The notes below the pieces were generated by a model that saw only the letters and a program-made list of their open reading frames with translations, had not been told where the DNA came from and did no database searches. Below, one piece after another: positions 42,896-53,239 of a stretch of 64,000 nucleotides of DNA. How positions within the stretch are numbered: the stretch's first letter is position 1; each line of letters opens with the position of its first letter. Position numbers and translations under genes: made by a program. This DNA comes from Pseudacidovorax sp. (GTDB lineage Bacteria > Pseudomonadota > Gammaproteobacteria > Burkholderiales > Burkholderiaceae_C). The stretch covers positions 1 through 64,000 of the forward strand of contig NZ_JAGOPN010000023.1 in the NCBI RefSeq assembly GCF_017991995.1, given 5' to 3'.

Positions 42896-43446
42896 TCGGC
42901 GCTGCCGCCGGAAGACCGCGGCCGTGCAGCGCGGTCCACGAACTGGCGCAGCGTGCCAGCCACCTTGCGGGCCGCATTGCCGACGGCGTGGGCCGGCGCA
43001 TCGCCGATCAGGCGCGCCAGGTCGTCCTCGACGTCCCAGCGCACGTGGTCGACCAGCCAGTTGACCTCGGCGGCCAGCTGCACGTCCCCCTCGATCTCGA
43101 CCTTGGGCTTGTCGCCGCGCAGCTGGGCGCCGGCCAGGGCGAACGGCGAGTTTTCGGCGATGGTCAGCGTCAGGTCGGGCAAGGCCGCCTCGGGTGCCAC
43201 GTCGAGCAGGCCGGCCGGCGTGGCGACCAGGCGCATGTGCATCGTGCGCCAGCGGAAGAGCACGACCCGCCCCTTCTGCCGCGCCAGGCGATCCTGCGCC
43301 TCAGGCTCCTGCTGCAGCACATGGTTCAGGAAGAGCACGGCGCGGTGCTGGACTTCGTGGATGGCCCAGGCCGGCGGCTGAAGGCGCTCGCCGATGCGCT
43401 CGAACAGCGATTCCACAAAAGCAAATGGGGACGATGGTGTGACCAT
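42892..43446 (-). CDS. ubiJ: Ubiquinone biosynthesis accessory factor UbiJ (SCP2 domain)
   Basis: A 184-residue protein with an N-terminal SCP2-like lipid-binding domain ([20 protein letters not shown] region) and a C-terminal helix. It matches UbiJ, which with UbiK presents hydrophobic intermediates to the hydroxylases. The ATG chosen begins the conserved [14 protein letters not shown] helix; a longer frame upstream runs through a hairpin. Its position directly before ubiB is the classical one. Confidence 0.92.
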   Translation of the reverse strand: MVTPSSPFAFVESLFERIGERLQPPAWAIHEVQHRAVLFLNHVLQQEPEAQDRLARQKGRVVLFRWRTMHMRLVATPAGLLDVAPEAALPDLTLTIAENSPFALAGAQLRGDKPKVEIEGDVQLAAEVNWLVDHVRWDVEDDLARLIGDAPAHAVGNAARKVAGTLRQFVDRAARPRSSGGSAE

Positions 43447-43490
43447 GTCCCCATTATCTGGTGGCGGGCCCCTGCCGATGCAGAAACCCG

Positions 43491-43507
43491 GGCCCGTCCG
43501 ACGGGCC
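43491..43507 (-). terminator. Hairpin after the Tim44-like gene
   Basis: A 7-bp perfect stem (GGCCCGT/ACGGGCC) with a 3-base loop, 8 bases past the Tim44-like stop and ~45 bases before ubiJ. There is only a short T-run (GGGTTTCTG). It is likely an attenuator within the ubi gene string. Confidence 0.5.
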
Positions 43508-43515
43508 AATGCGCC

Positions 43516-44532
43516 TTATTGGAGCGCCTGCACACCGGCCACAAGCCAGCCGCCGCCGTGGGCGGGCTTGCTCATGTTCCAGACCTCGCGGAAGGGGCTG
43601 GGGCCGGCCGAGTCGTCCTCGCGGATCATGCCCGAGAACTCCACGCTGGCGAGGTAGACGTCGGGCATCTCCTCGATGCCCAGCAGCTTGGCGTCGAGCA
43701 TCACCACTTCCGTCTTGTTGGGACGGCCACCGGAGCTGCGCTCGCGCTCCTCCAGCTGGGTGCGGATCTCTTCGACCATGCTGTCGGTCATCATGGAACG
43801 CAGCGCGGGGATGTCGGCACGGTCCCAGGCATGCTGCAGCGTCACGAAGTTGCGCTTGGCCGCAGCCAGGAACCCGTCGGCGTCGAAGCCATCCGGCACG
43901 CCCCACCCCTGGGCCCCTTGGAGGGCCGAGCCGATGCTCACGCCGGTCGCGCCGGCCAGGGTCGAAGCCGACCCTGCGTTGCCACCCGCGGCAGCGCCGT
44001 CGAAAGCCGCCTGCTGACGCTCCCACGGACGGGCCGACGCGTCATTGCCGACGTTGTTCGGGCTGTAGCTGCGCGGCATGCTCGGCGAACCGGCTGCGCC
44101 AGCGCCCTGCATAGCCAGTTGGCCAGCGGCGCCGCGCGAGCGGTTGCTCAGCACGCGCCAGATCACCACGGCAGCAAGGACCAGCAGCGCGATCAGCAGG
44201 AAGTTGCCGAAGGCGGCGCCCAGGCCCAGCGAATTGGCCAACCAGGCCAGGCCCAGGCCGGCTGCAATGCCACCCAGGATGCCGGCCCAGGGCCGCTTGG
44301 GCGCTGCCTGCGCCGCGCCGGCCGGCGTCCCCGGCCTGGCGGCGGGCGCCGCGTTGGTCGCGTTCTGGGTCGGGGCGCCCGGTGCGGCCGTCGGCGCGGC
44401 CTCACGCTGCGTCACGTTGTTGGACTGCCGCCCCATCGACTTGCCCCCACCGAGCCGCTTGGCGTCGGCGTCCAGGCTCACGACGGCCATCGACGCACAC
44501 ACCAGCAGCACGGCCCACAGATTTCGCTTCAT
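43516..44532 (-). CDS. Tim44-like domain protein
   Basis: A 338-residue envelope protein. A signal peptide (LWAVLLVCASMAVVSLDADA) is followed by a low-complexity Ala/Pro region, one or two membrane helices near 95-140 (ILGGIAAGLGLAWLANSLGL and FLLIALLVLAAVVIWRVL) and a C-terminal Tim44-like fold (about 225-338, with FLAAAKRNFVTLQHAWDRAD). Bacterial members are uncharacterised. The gene is regularly found between ubiE and ubiJ in betaproteobacteria, which hints at a link to quinone or membrane biology. Confidence 0.9.
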   Translation of the reverse strand: MKRNLWAVLLVCASMAVVSLDADAKRLGGGKSMGRQSNNVTQREAAPTAAPGAPTQNATNAAPAARPGTPAGAAQAAPKRPWAGILGGIAAGLGLAWLANSLGLGAAFGNFLLIALLVLAAVVIWRVLSNRSRGAAGQLAMQGAGAAGSPSMPRSYSPNNVGNDASARPWERQQAAFDGAAAGGNAGSASTLAGATGVSIGSALQGAQGWGVPDGFDADGFLAAAKRNFVTLQHAWDRADIPALRSMMTDSMVEEIRTQLEERERSSGGRPNKTEVVMLDAKLLGIEEMPDVYLASVEFSGMIREDDSAGPSPFREVWNMSKPAHGGGWLVAGVQALQ

Positions 44533-44625
44533 CGTCCAGTCTCCTTCCGGATACGAAACATCAGTTTCAGATCGACTCGTAGTTCTCTTGTTGTGTGAAT
44601 AGCGAGCACGCCACTCCCCTTGCAC

Positions 44626-44660
44626 CTGACGGCCGCATGCAATGCGGCCGGGCCGGTCAG
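44626..44660 (-). terminator. Two-tier hairpin after ubiE
   Basis: An inner 8-bp perfect stem (GGCCGCAT/ATGCGGCC, GCA loop) is framed by CTGAC and GTCAG, which can pair as an outer stem across a 6-base bulge. It begins five bases past the ubiE stop. There is no T-run; it may be a weak terminator or a 3'-end stabiliser. Confidence 0.55.
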
Positions 44661-44664
44661 CCCC

Positions 44665-45396
44665 TCAGCACTTGATTCCAACATGCAGGGCGACCACGCC
44701 CCCCGTCATGTTGTGATAGTCCACATGTCCGAAACCGCCCTCTTTCATGAGGGTCTTGAGCGACTCCTGGTCCGGATGCATCCGGATGGACTCGGCCAGG
44801 TAACGGTAGCTGGCGTCGTCGCCCGCCACGGCCTTGCCCAGGCGCGGCAGCACGTTGAAGGAATACCAGTCGTAGGCCTTGCGCAGCGGCTGGGCCACCT
44901 GCGAGAACTCCAGCACCAGCAGCTTGCCGCGCGGACGCAGGACGCGGTTCATCTCCTTGAGCGCCGCGTCCTTGTGCGTCATGTTGCGCAGGCCGAAGGC
45001 CACGGTGACGACGTCGAAATGGTTGTCCGGAAAGGGCAGCTTCTCGGCATCGCAGACCGTGGTGGGCAGCACCACGCCGGCATCCAGCAGGCGCTCACGG
45101 CCGGTGCGCAGCATGGCCTCGTTGATGTCGGTATGCACCACCTGACCGCTGCGGCCGACCTTCTTCGCGAAGGCCAGCGCAAGGTCGCCCGTACCACCCG
45201 CGATGTCCAGCACCTTGGAGCCTTCGCGCACATTCGCGACCATCACGGTGTACGCCTTCCATGCCCGGTGCAGGCCCATGGACATGAGGTCGTTCATCAG
45301 GTCGTAGCGCGGGGCCACGGAATCGAACACGCCGCGCACGCGGCGCGCCTTGTCGCTTTCGTCGACGGTCTCGAAACCGAAGTGGGTGGAACTCAT
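44665..45396 (-). CDS. ubiE: Ubiquinone/menaquinone C-methyltransferase
   Basis: A 243-residue SAM-dependent methyltransferase acting on the benzoquinol ring in ubiquinone synthesis. The SAM-binding motif I is [16 protein letters not shown], the family signature is [17 protein letters not shown], and [18 protein letters not shown] and the terminal [12 protein letters not shown] are all typical. Start at the ATG before [12 protein letters not shown]. It follows DUF971 on the minus strand. Confidence 0.97.
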   Translation of the reverse strand: MSSTHFGFETVDESDKARRVRGVFDSVAPRYDLMNDLMSMGLHRAWKAYTVMVANVREGSKVLDIAGGTGDLALAFAKKVGRSGQVVHTDINEAMLRTGRERLLDAGVVLPTTVCDAEKLPFPDNHFDVVTVAFGLRNMTHKDAALKEMNRVLRPRGKLLVLEFSQVAQPLRKAYDWYSFNVLPRLGKAVAGDDASYRYLAESIRMHPDQESLKTLMKEGGFGHVDYHNMTGGVVALHVGIKC

Positions 45397-45486
45397 GGGT
45401 CCGATGTTAGGCGGATCGCCCGGCCTTCCGGCCGACGACCCTTGACATGCGGCGGACATTCGCGCAAAGCGCGAAGCGCCCCGCGC

Positions 45487-45900
45487 TCAGGAAGGACTGC
45501 AGGTGGAGGGGCCCGACTTGGGCATGGGCGCATCGCGATCGGCACCGGCCTCGACGATGCGACGCTCGTACTCGGCCCAGTGCTCGGCCTGGCGCGCGCC
45601 CAGGTCGTACAGCAGGTCCCACGAGTAGATGCCGCTCTCGTGCCCGTCGCTGAAGAGCGGCTGCACGGCATAGTGGCCCACCAGTTGCAGGTCGACGATC
45701 TCGACCTCGCGTTTGCCGGTCTGCAGGATCTCCTGGCCCGGCCCGTGGCCCTTCACCTCGGCCGAGGGCGAGTTGATGCGCAGCAATTCGTAGGGGATGC
45801 GGAACACCGCGCCATCGGAAAAGCCCACTTCCAGCACGCGCGACTGCGCATGCAGGGTGATGGATTCGGGCGTCGGTGCGCCGGGCGTCAGACCTGCCAT
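45487..45900 (-). CDS. DUF971 family protein
   Basis: A 137-residue protein of the DUF971 family (gamma-butyrobetaine-hydroxylase-like N-terminal domain). It has the characteristic RIPYELLRINSPSAEVKGHG and QLVGHYAVQPLFSDGHESGI. Related domains are linked to iron-sulfur binding or assembly, but this stand-alone form is uncharacterised. It lies between HIT and ubiE, a recurrent order in betaproteobacteria. Confidence 0.92.
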   Translation of the reverse strand: MAGLTPGAPTPESITLHAQSRVLEVGFSDGAVFRIPYELLRINSPSAEVKGHGPGQEILQTGKREVEIVDLQLVGHYAVQPLFSDGHESGIYSWDLLYDLGARQAEHWAEYERRIVEAGADRDAPMPKSGPSTCSPS

Positions 45901-45922
45901 GCGGGGAATTCCTTGCTCATGA

Positions 45923-46357
45923 TCAACGGAGGGCGAACGCAGCCACCATGGCCGACCCCGCCGCGGGCAGACGGGCCTGTACGCCCTGCTCGCGCACCAT
46001 GTCGCGCGCCCGGCGCGCCTCCGCCCAGACGGGCGAGGGGAAGTGGCTGTCCCAGTCGAAGCGGGCGATCACGTGCCAGTGCAGGTGCGGGACCATGTTG
46101 CCGAGCGTGGCCACGTTCATCTTGGCGGGCGCCAGCGCATCGCGCAGCGCACGCTCCACCGCCACCACCACGCGCATGCACTCGGCACGCTCGTCGTCCG
46201 GCAGGTCGGAGAACTCGGCCACGTGCGCCGTCCACACCACACGGTAGAACGCCGGAAAGCCCGCCTCCTGTGCATGGATCACGCGCCACTGCGCGCCCTG
46301 GGCGACCACGCGGCCGCCCGGCTCGTCGCACAGCGGGCAGCCTGCGACCACGCTCAC
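45923..46357 (-). CDS. HIT-family nucleotide hydrolase
   Basis: A 144-residue protein with the histidine-triad motif HLHWHV near residues 90-95 and the conserved N-terminal CPLC pair (Cys7/Cys10), which may hold zinc. It probably hydrolyses or transfers nucleotide phosphoramidates. It starts at GTG, overlapping the stop of the large dehydrogenase gene (GTGA), so translation is coupled. Confidence 0.92.
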   Translation of the reverse strand: MSVVAGCPLCDEPGGRVVAQGAQWRVIHAQEAGFPAFYRVVWTAHVAEFSDLPDDERAECMRVVVAVERALRDALAPAKMNVATLGNMVPHLHWHVIARFDWDSHFPSPVWAEARRARDMVREQGVQARLPAAGSAMVAAFALR

Positions 46358-49300
46358 ACCAGCACCCGCTCGATCCCGCCCGCGTTGGCGGCCGACACGT
46401 ACTCGGGCATCCAGTTCTCGCCCAGGATGCGGCGCGCCATCTCGACCACGATGTAGTCGGCTTCGAGCAGGCCGTTGTTCAGGTCATTGCCGTAGCGCGA
46501 CAGGCCCTGCAGGCAGCTGGGGCAGCTGGTGAGGATCTTCACGTCGCCCTGCGCCGGCAGTGCATGGGTGGCGCGCAGCGCGGCCTCGCCCTTCTTCAGC
46601 TCCTCTTCCTTGCGGAAGCGGATCTGCGTGGAGATGTCGGGCCGCGTCACGCCCAGCGTGCCCGACTCGCCGCAGCAGCGGTCGCTCTTGAGCACCTGCT
46701 CGCCCACCAGCGACTTGACCGTCTTCATCGGGTCCTGCAGCTTCATGGGCGTGTGGCAGGGGTCGTGGTAGAGGTAGGCGGCGGCGTTGGCCTCGAGCTT
46801 GATGCCCTTCTCCAGCAGGTATTCGTGGATGTCGATGATCCGGCAGCCGGGGAAGATCTTGTCGAACTGGTAGCCCTGCAGCTGGTCGTAGCAGGTGCCG
46901 CAGCTCACCACCACGGTCTTGATGTCCAGGTAGTTGAGCGTGTTGGCCACGCGGTGGAACAGCACCCGGTTGTCGGTGATCATCTGCTCGGCCTTGTCGA
47001 ACTGGCCCGAGCCGCGCTGCGGATAGCCGCAGCACAGGTAGCCCGGCGGCAGCACCGTCTGCACGCCCGCATGCCACAGCATGGCCTGCGTCGCCAGGCC
47101 CACCTGCGAGAACAGCCGCTCCGAGCCGCAGCCCGGGAAGTAGAAGACCGCCTCGGTCTCGGGCGTCGTGGCCTTGGGGTTGCGGATGATCGGGACGTAG
47201 TCGGCGTCCTCGATGTCCAGCAGCGCGCGCGCCGTCTTCTTGGGCAGGCCGCCGGGCATCTTCTTGTTGACGAAGTGGATGACCTGTTCCTTGATCGGCG
47301 CCGTGCCCAGGCTGGCCGGCGGGTGCGCGGTCTGCTTCTTCGCAGCGGGCCGCAGCAGGTCGTTGGCCAGGCGCTGGGCCTTGAAGCCCACCTCCACCAT
47401 GCCGGCGCGCATGGCCTTGATGGTCGACGGATTGGTCGCGTTGAGGAAGAACATGGCCGCCGCGTTGCCGGGGCGGAAGCTCTTCTGGCCCATCTTGCGC
47501 AGCAGGTTGCGCATGTTCATCGACACGTCGCCGAAGTCGATCTTCACCGGGCAGGGCGTCAGGCACTTGTGGCACACGGTGCAGTGGTCGGCCACGTCCT
47601 CGAACTCCTGCCAATGCTGGATCGACACGCCACGGCGTGTCTGCTCCTCGTACAGGAAGGCCTCCACCAGCAGCGAGGTGGCAAGGATCTTGTTGCGCGG
47701 GCTGTAGAGCAGGTTGGCGCGCGGCACGTGGGTGGCGCACACCGGCTTGCACTTGCCGCAGCGCAGGCAGTCCTTGACCGAGTCGGCGATGGCGCCGATG
47801 TCGGACTGCTGCATGATGATCGACTCGTGCCCCATCAACCCGAAGCTGGGGGTGTAGGCGTTGGTGAGGTCGGCATGGCGGGCATCGGCCGGCGCCGCAT
47901 CGCCGCGCAGCAGCTTGCCCTTGTTGAAGCGGCCTTCCGGGTCGACCTGCTGCTTGTACCGCGCGAAGGGCGCCAACTCTTCGTCCGACAGGAACTCCAG
48001 CTTGGTGATGCCGATGCCGTGCTCGCCCGAGATCACGCCATCCAGGCTGCGCGCAAGCTTCATGATGCGCTCCACGGCCTCGTGCGCCGTCTGCAGCATC
48101 TCGTAGTCGTCGCTGTTGACGGGGATGTTGGTGTGCACGTTGCCGTCGCCGGCATGCATGTGCAGCGCCACCCATACGCGGCCCTTGAGCACGCGCTTGT
48201 GGATGGCCTCGCACTCGGAAAGGATCGGCGCGAATTCGCTGCCACCGAAGATCTTGGCCAGCGGGGCGCGGATCTCGGTCTTCCAGCTGGCGCGCAGCGA
48301 ATGGTCCTGCAGCTGCGGGAACAGCGCTTCTACGTCGCCCAACCAGCTCTGCCAGCGGCCGCGCACCTCGCGCACCAGCGCCACGGCCTGCTGCACGCGG
48401 CCTTCCAGCAGCTCGGCGGCGGGAATCTCGTGCGCGTCGTCGCTCTTGCCCAGCGGCAGGTTGCCGCGCGAGAGGAAGGCCTCCAGCTCGTGCGTGAGCC
48501 GGATCTTGTTGCGCAGCGACAGCTCGATGTTGATGCGCTCGATGCCGTCGGTGTACTCAGCCATCCGCGGCAAGGGGATCACCACGTCCTCGTTGATCTT
48601 GAAGGCGTTGGTGTGGCGGCTGATGGCCGCGGTGCGCTTGCGGTCCAGCCAGAACTTCTTGCGCGCCTCGGGGCTGATGGCGATGAAGCCTTCGCCCGAG
48701 CGCGAATTGGCGATGCGCACCACCTCGCTGGTGACGCGGGCGACGGCGTCGGCATCGTCGCCGCTGATGTCGCCGAACAGTACCATCTTGGGCAGGCCGC
48801 CGCCGTGCTTCTTGCTCTTGGTGGCGTAGCCCACAGCCTTCAGGTAGCGGTCGTCCAGGTGCTCCAGGCCCGCCAGCAGCACGCCCGAGCGCTTCTGCTC
48901 CGCGAACATGAAGTCCTTGATCTCGACGATCGAAGGCACCGCGTCCTTGGCATTGCCGAAGAACTCCAGGCAGACAGTGCGGGTGTGCGCCGGCATGCGG
49001 TGCACCACCCAGCGGCAGCTGGTGATCAGGCCGTCGCAGCCCTCCTTCTGGATGCCGGGCAGCCCGGCCAGGAACTTGTCGGTGACGTCCTTGCCCAGGC
49101 CTTCCTTGCGGAAGGTGCGGCCGGGAATCTCCAGCCGCTCGCTGCGCAACGGGGTCTTGCCGTCGGCGGCGAAGTACTGCAGCTCGAAGACGGCGCTGTC
49201 GACGTCGTGGATCTTGCCCAGGTTGTGGCCCAGGCGCGTGACTTCCAGCCACTCGGCCTGCGGCGTGACCATGCGCCAGGAGGCCAGGTTGTCCAGCGCC

Positions 49301-50232
49301 GTGCCCCACAGCACGGCCTTCTTGCCGCCGGCGTTCATGGCCACGTTGCCGCCCACGCACGACGCCTCGGCCGAGGTCGGGTCGACCGCGAAGACGAAGC
49401 CTGCGCGTTCGGCCGCATCGGCCACGCGCTGCGTCACGACGCCGGCCTCGGTCCAGATGGTGGGCACCGCGCCGTCCACGCCGGGCAGGCTCGTCATCTC
49501 GACCTCGGTCATGGCTTCGAGCTTCTCGGTGTTGATCACCACGCTCTTCCAGGTCAGCGGAATGGCGCCGCCGGTGTAGCCGGTGCCGCCGCCGCGCGGG
49601 ATGATGGTCAGGCCCAGTTCGATGCAGGCGGCCACCAGCGCGGCCATCTCCGCCTCGGTGTCGGGCACCAGCACCACGAAGGGGTATTCGACCCGCCAGT
49701 CGGTGGCGTCGGTCACGTGGGCCACGCGCGAGAGGCCGTCGAACTTGATGTTGTCGCGCGCGGTGCAGCGGCGCAGCACGCGCTGGGCCTTCTGGCGCAG
49801 GGCGGCCAGTTCGTCGAAGTGGGCGGAGAAGCCGTCGATGGCCTGGCGCACCAGCGTCAGCAGTTCGCCGACCAGCGTGTCGCGCTGCGCGTCGTCCTGC
49901 GGCGTGCGGCGGCGCTGCACCTCGGTCAGGCGGTGGCGCAGGGCGTCGACCAGCTGGCCGCGGCGGCGCGGGTTGTCCAGCAGGTCATCCACCAGGTAGG
50001 GGTTGCGCTGCACCACCCAGATATCGCCCAGCACCTCGTACAGCATGCGGGCGGAGCGGCCCGTGCGGCGCTCGTCACGCAGGCTCTGCAGCAGCTCCCA
50101 GGCCCGGCTGCCGAGCAGCCGGATCACGATCTCGCGATCGGAGAAGCTGGTGTAGTTGTACGGAATCTCGCGCAGACGCGCCGGCTCGGCGGCCTGCGAC
50201 AGCAGCGCATTGAGCGCGGTCGGGGCATTCAT
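46354..50232 (-). CDS. DUF3683-FAD-linked oxidase/Fe-S dehydrogenase fusion
   Basis: A 1292-residue protein joining several modules. They are an N-terminal DUF3683 domain (about 1-130), a PCMH-type FAD-binding domain ([20 protein letters not shown], near 230), and an FAD-oxidase C-terminal domain (to about 720, with [15 protein letters not shown]). Two ferredoxin-type 4Fe-4S motifs follow ([11 protein letters not shown] near 820 and [12 protein letters not shown] near 885), then two CCG domains ([10 protein letters not shown] near 1066 and CCGESGTLG near 1186). The layout resembles D-lactate/glycolate dehydrogenases that pass electrons to quinone. The substrate is unknown. It opens the HIT-DUF971-ubiE string. 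Confidence 0.93.
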   Translation of the reverse strand: MNAPTALNALLSQAAEPARLREIPYNYTSFSDREIVIRLLGSRAWELLQSLRDERRTGRSARMLYEVLGDIWVVQRNPYLVDDLLDNPRRRGQLVDALRHRLTEVQRRRTPQDDAQRDTLVGELLTLVRQAIDGFSAHFDELAALRQKAQRVLRRCTARDNIKFDGLSRVAHVTDATDWRVEYPFVVLVPDTEAEMAALVAACIELGLTIIPRGGGTGYTGGAIPLTWKSVVINTEKLEAMTEVEMTSLPGVDGAVPTIWTEAGVVTQRVADAAERAGFVFAVDPTSAEASCVGGNVAMNAGGKKAVLWGTALDNLASWRMVTPQAEWLEVTRLGHNLGKIHDVDSAVFELQYFAADGKTPLRSERLEIPGRTFRKEGLGKDVTDKFLAGLPGIQKEGCDGLITSCRWVVHRMPAHTRTVCLEFFGNAKDAVPSIVEIKDFMFAEQKRSGVLLAGLEHLDDRYLKAVGYATKSKKHGGGLPKMVLFGDISGDDADAVARVTSEVVRIANSRSGEGFIAISPEARKKFWLDRKRTAAISRHTNAFKINEDVVIPLPRMAEYTDGIERINIELSLRNKIRLTHELEAFLSRGNLPLGKSDDAHEIPAAELLEGRVQQAVALVREVRGRWQSWLGDVEALFPQLQDHSLRASWKTEIRAPLAKIFGGSEFAPILSECEAIHKRVLKGRVWVALHMHAGDGNVHTNIPVNSDDYEMLQTAHEAVERIMKLARSLDGVISGEHGIGITKLEFLSDEELAPFARYKQQVDPEGRFNKGKLLRGDAAPADARHADLTNAYTPSFGLMGHESIIMQQSDIGAIADSVKDCLRCGKCKPVCATHVPRANLLYSPRNKILATSLLVEAFLYEEQTRRGVSIQHWQEFEDVADHCTVCHKCLTPCPVKIDFGDVSMNMRNLLRKMGQKSFRPGNAAAMFFLNATNPSTIKAMRAGMVEVGFKAQRLANDLLRPAAKKQTAHPPASLGTAPIKEQVIHFVNKKMPGGLPKKTARALLDIEDADYVPIIRNPKATTPETEAVFYFPGCGSERLFSQVGLATQAMLWHAGVQTVLPPGYLCCGYPQRGSGQFDKAEQMITDNRVLFHRVANTLNYLDIKTVVVSCGTCYDQLQGYQFDKIFPGCRIIDIHEYLLEKGIKLEANAAAYLYHDPCHTPMKLQDPMKTVKSLVGEQVLKSDRCCGESGTLGVTRPDISTQIRFRKEEELKKGEAALRATHALPAQGDVKILTSCPSCLQGLSRYGNDLNNGLLEADYIVVEMARRILGENWMPEYVSAANAGGIERVLV

Positions 50233-50305
50233 CGGGGGAAGGCGCCACGGCAGGGCGCCTCGCGCCCTTGAACCGGGGGGCGGATTTTAGTCGGCGAGCC
50301 CGGCG

Positions 50306-50686
50306 CTAGCGGGGAGCCGGGTCATCCTGACGGGTGCCTGCGCCGCGCTCCTCGTCGCACAGGGCCTGCGCAAGCGCGGACTCAATGCGCGCCAGGCGCT
50401 CCGGCTCCAGCCCCTGCAACTGCGCAAGCGCGATGCGCCGCTCCCTGAGCAGCCATACGAACAACAACTCCAGCCAGGGATAGCGGTAGTCGTACTTGTC
50501 GCTGATCTCCCGCCGCCGACGATGGAGCAGTTCCTGCAAGTCCCACAACTCATCGGCCGTGGACAGGGTCGCCGCCGTTTCCCGGACCTGCGCGATCAGC
50601 TCGGCGAGTTCCGATTGCAGCGCCGCGTCGAAGACGCTCCGCGAGATCTTCTTTTCCGTGGGGGACCAAGAACTCCCGTGCAACAT
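50306..50686 (-). CDS. Small conserved-looking helical protein
   Basis: A 126-residue soluble protein, mostly helical and charged. Notable segments are TEKKISRSVFDAALQSELAE, ELWDLQELLHRRRREISDKY and DYRYPWLELLFVWLLRERRI. I recognise no named domain, but the pattern of aromatic and acidic residues looks like a genuine family. The start is uncertain; an ATG 21 codons upstream is possible. It lies alone between the dehydrogenase and the VOC gene. Confidence 0.65.
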   Translation of the reverse strand: MLHGSSWSPTEKKISRSVFDAALQSELAELIAQVRETAATLSTADELWDLQELLHRRRREISDKYDYRYPWLELLFVWLLRERRIALAQLQGLEPERLARIESALAQALCDEERGAGTRQDDPAPR

Positions 50687-50884
50687 GCGATCACCATAAC
50701 CGGGTTTGCACCGCGCGCTCAACTCCGTGTGCTCCACGCGGCGCATCACGCACCGTCGGGGCGTTCATTGGAGAGGGAAGCCATGGCAGGCGCGTCGTGC
50801 GGTTGAACCAGGGGGCATTGCGGTCGCCGCTCGACCCCGGCGCCCTCGCGGGGCCACTGAAGGTTGGCAGCGCAGGCCGTGCAG

Positions 50885-51277
50885 CTAGACGGTGATCTCG
50901 ATCCGATTGCCTTCCGGATCGAGCACGACGCTTTCGTAGTAGCCGTCTCCCGTACGCCGCGGGCCATCGAGCAACGGCGAGCCACGACGCTCTAGCTCCC
51001 GGGTCAGCGCGTCGACCCGGGCCTCGCTGCCCACGGCCATGGCCAGATGGGTAAGCCCCATGCGCTGGCTGCCAGGTGCGCACGCAATGGGCGCAAGGGT
51101 CGTCGTGGTCATGAACTCGATGCGCGCGCCGTCTTCGAAGACCACGAAGCGGGACGCGAATCCCTTCGTGAGGTTCTGGTACAGCGGCCCAGGCTGTCCG
51201 CCGAAGGCCTCCGAATAGAAGGCGCACATGGCGTCCAGGTCGTTTACCCAAAGGGCGACGTGATCGATGCGTGGCAT
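50885..51277 (-). CDS. Glyoxalase/bleomycin-resistance (VOC) family protein
   Basis: A 130-residue vicinal-oxygen-chelate protein with two beta-alpha-beta modules. Metal-ligand positions are suggested by the N-terminal IDHVALWVNDL (His), the Glu in ARIEFMT, the His in GLTHLAMAV and the Glu in NRIEITV, the usual glyoxalase I-like set. Substrate is unknown; methylglyoxal or a fosfomycin-like epoxide are possibilities not supported further. It lies 40 bp after DUF488 on the minus strand. Confidence 0.88.
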   Translation of the reverse strand: MPRIDHVALWVNDLDAMCAFYSEAFGGQPGPLYQNLTKGFASRFVVFEDGARIEFMTTTTLAPIACAPGSQRMGLTHLAMAVGSEARVDALTRELERRGSPLLDGPRRTGDGYYESVVLDPEGNRIEITV

Positions 51278-51317
51278 GAGACTGGAGAAGGAAACGACGG
51301 TCGCGGGCAGCGGATTT

Positions 51318-51719
51318 TCAAGCCCTGTCGTCGTCCGCGAACACCGCACCGCGGGTGGCGAGCAGTTCGCGCAGCACCGAGCGATGGCAGCGGCTCTCAT
51401 GCTCGCAATAGCAGCCCACGGACAGGTTGGCGTCGCGCGACAGGACGGCCAGCAGGTCGAGCGACTGCTGGGCCTCCGGCGTGTTCAGCTCCGCCTTGAA
51501 CTTGCGGACGAAGGCGGACCATTGCTGCGGCGTCTCGGCCTCGCGCCCCTGCTTCATGGTGTCGGCGGAGGGCGCCAGGACCGGGAACCAGACGTCGTAC
51601 CAGTTGCCGGACGCAAAGGCTGCCTTGGGTACACCGCGAGGCGGGCGGCGGACGGTTCCGATGCGCGTGCCTTCGTCGGCGGCACGCGGCGATCCCAACT
51701 GAACGACTCGAAGCGGCAT
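51318..51719 (-). CDS. DUF488 family protein
   Basis: A 133-residue protein with the DUF488 layout: an N-terminal RVVQLGSPRAADEGTRIGTV, a NWYDVWFPVLAPSADTMKQG segment, and a C-terminal Cys-His cluster (GCYCEHESRCHRSVLRELLA). The clustered Cys/His residues suggest metal or redox chemistry, but function is not established. Start chosen at the ATG before PLRVVQLG. Confidence 0.9.
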   Translation of the reverse strand: MPLRVVQLGSPRAADEGTRIGTVRRPPRGVPKAAFASGNWYDVWFPVLAPSADTMKQGREAETPQQWSAFVRKFKAELNTPEAQQSLDLLAVLSRDANLSVGCYCEHESRCHRSVLRELLATRGAVFADDDRA

Positions 51720-51862
51720 GGACGCTCCCGGCAATGACAAGGGGCGCCATCGTACGGCCACCCGTGGCAGACAGGCTGGGCATCAGCCGCGGCTTTGGCA
51801 GCGCGGCATGCGGGTCCCGAGAGGCCCGGGGGCCTACGCCAGGGCCGGCCGCGAAGCCGTGA

Positions 51863-53095
51863 CTAGAACAGCACCCGGCTCTTGATCGTCCCGGGCACCT
51901 TGGCCAGCGCCTCGTGCGCCACGTCGGACGAGGCAGCATCCACGTCGGTCACCACGTAGCCGACCTTGTCGTTGGTCTGCAGGTACTGCGCGGCGATGTT
52001 GATGTGGTGGTCGGCAAAGACCTGGTTCACCGCCGACAGCACGCCCGGCACGTTGTGGTGGATGTGCAGAAGGCGGTGCTTGCCCGGATGCGCCGGCAGC
52101 GCCACTTCGGGAAAGTTGACCGAGCGCGTGGTGGTGCCGTTGTCGCTGTAGCGCACCAGCTTCTCGGCCACCTCGACGCCGATGTTGGCCTGGGCCTCCA
52201 TGGTCGAGCCGCCGATGTGCGGCGTGAGGATGACGTTGTCCAGCCCGCGCAGCGGCGACTGGAACTCGTCCTTGTTGCTCTTGGGTTCCTTGGGGAAGAC
52301 GTCGATGGCGGCACCCAGCAGCCGGCGCTCGCGCAGCGCGGCGGCCAGCGCCTCGATGACCACCACCGTGCCGCGCGAGGCATTGATGAGGATGGCGCCG
52401 GGCTTCATGGCCGCGAGCTCGGCCTCGCCCATCATCCATTGCGTGGAAGGCAGCTCGGGCACGTGCAGGCTCACGATGTCGGCGTGGCCCAGCAGCTCGT
52501 TCAGGCTGCGGGCCTGGCGCGCATTGCCCAGCGGCAGCTTGGCCACCACGTCGTGGAAGACCACGTGCATGCCCAGCGCCTCGGCCAGCACCGACAGCTG
52601 GGCGCCGATGGAGCCGTAGCCCACGATGCCCAGCGTCTTGCCGCGGATCTCGAAGGCGTTCTCGGCGGTCTTGAGCCAGCCGCCGCGATGGGCCGCCGCG
52701 TTCTTCTCGGGCACGCCGCGCAGCAGCAGGATGGCCTCGGCCAGCACCAGCTCGGCCACCGAGCGGGTGTTGGAGTACGGTGCGTTGAACACGGCCACGC
52801 CATGCTCGCGCGCCGCGTCCAGGTCGATCTGGTTGGTGCCGATGCAGAAGGCGCCCACGGCCACCAGCTTTGGCGCGGCCACGAACACCTCGGCTGTGAG
52901 CTGCGTGCGCGAGCGGATGCCCAGGAAATGCACGTCCGCCAGCCTGGCCTTGAGCTCTTCGCCTTCCAGGGCGCCCGGCAGCGTCTCCACCTGGGTGTAG
53001 CCGGAGGCCTGCAGCAGTTCGACCGCGGAAGGATGGATGCCCTCCAGCAACAGGAACTTGATCTTGGCCTTGTCCAGCGAGGTGGTCTTCGTCAT
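51863..53095 (-). CDS. serA: D-3-phosphoglycerate dehydrogenase
   Basis: A 410-residue enzyme of serine biosynthesis, the same length as the E. coli protein. The NAD-binding motif GIVGYGSIGAQLS is near residue 160, the catalytic Arg in INASRGTVVVIEAL, the Glu and His in VFPKEPKSNKDEFQSPL and LTPHIGGSTMEAQ. A C-terminal ACT domain (about 335-410) would bind serine for feedback control. I use the ATG before TKTTSLDKAKIKFL; one three codons upstream is equally possible. It is divergent from the ugp operon. Confidence 0.95.
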   Translation of the reverse strand: MTKTTSLDKAKIKFLLLEGIHPSAVELLQASGYTQVETLPGALEGEELKARLADVHFLGIRSRTQLTAEVFVAAPKLVAVGAFCIGTNQIDLDAAREHGVAVFNAPYSNTRSVAELVLAEAILLLRGVPEKNAAAHRGGWLKTAENAFEIRGKTLGIVGYGSIGAQLSVLAEALGMHVVFHDVVAKLPLGNARQARSLNELLGHADIVSLHVPELPSTQWMMGEAELAAMKPGAILINASRGTVVVIEALAAALRERRLLGAAIDVFPKEPKSNKDEFQSPLRGLDNVILTPHIGGSTMEAQANIGVEVAEKLVRYSDNGTTTRSVNFPEVALPAHPGKHRLLHIHHNVPGVLSAVNQVFADHHINIAAQYLQTNDKVGYVVTDVDAASSDVAHEALAKVPGTIKSRVLF

Positions 53096-53239
53096 GCCCG
53101 GCATCAACACGTTTGTCAAAACGGTCGAGTATGGTTCAAGCCTGCTGCACCGCCGCAGCGCGGCCGGCCCACCCCGGCCGCAAAAAGGGTTTCCCCGCTT
53201 GAGCATGGACCGCCTGCCATGCGACAACCCGCCGTCACG

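Noticed and set aside
44620-50271. 1883-codon plus-strand frame
   Set aside because: Antisense to ubiE, DUF971, HIT and the large dehydrogenase, all well supported. It is His/Val/Ala/Gln-rich without motifs, a GC-skew shadow.
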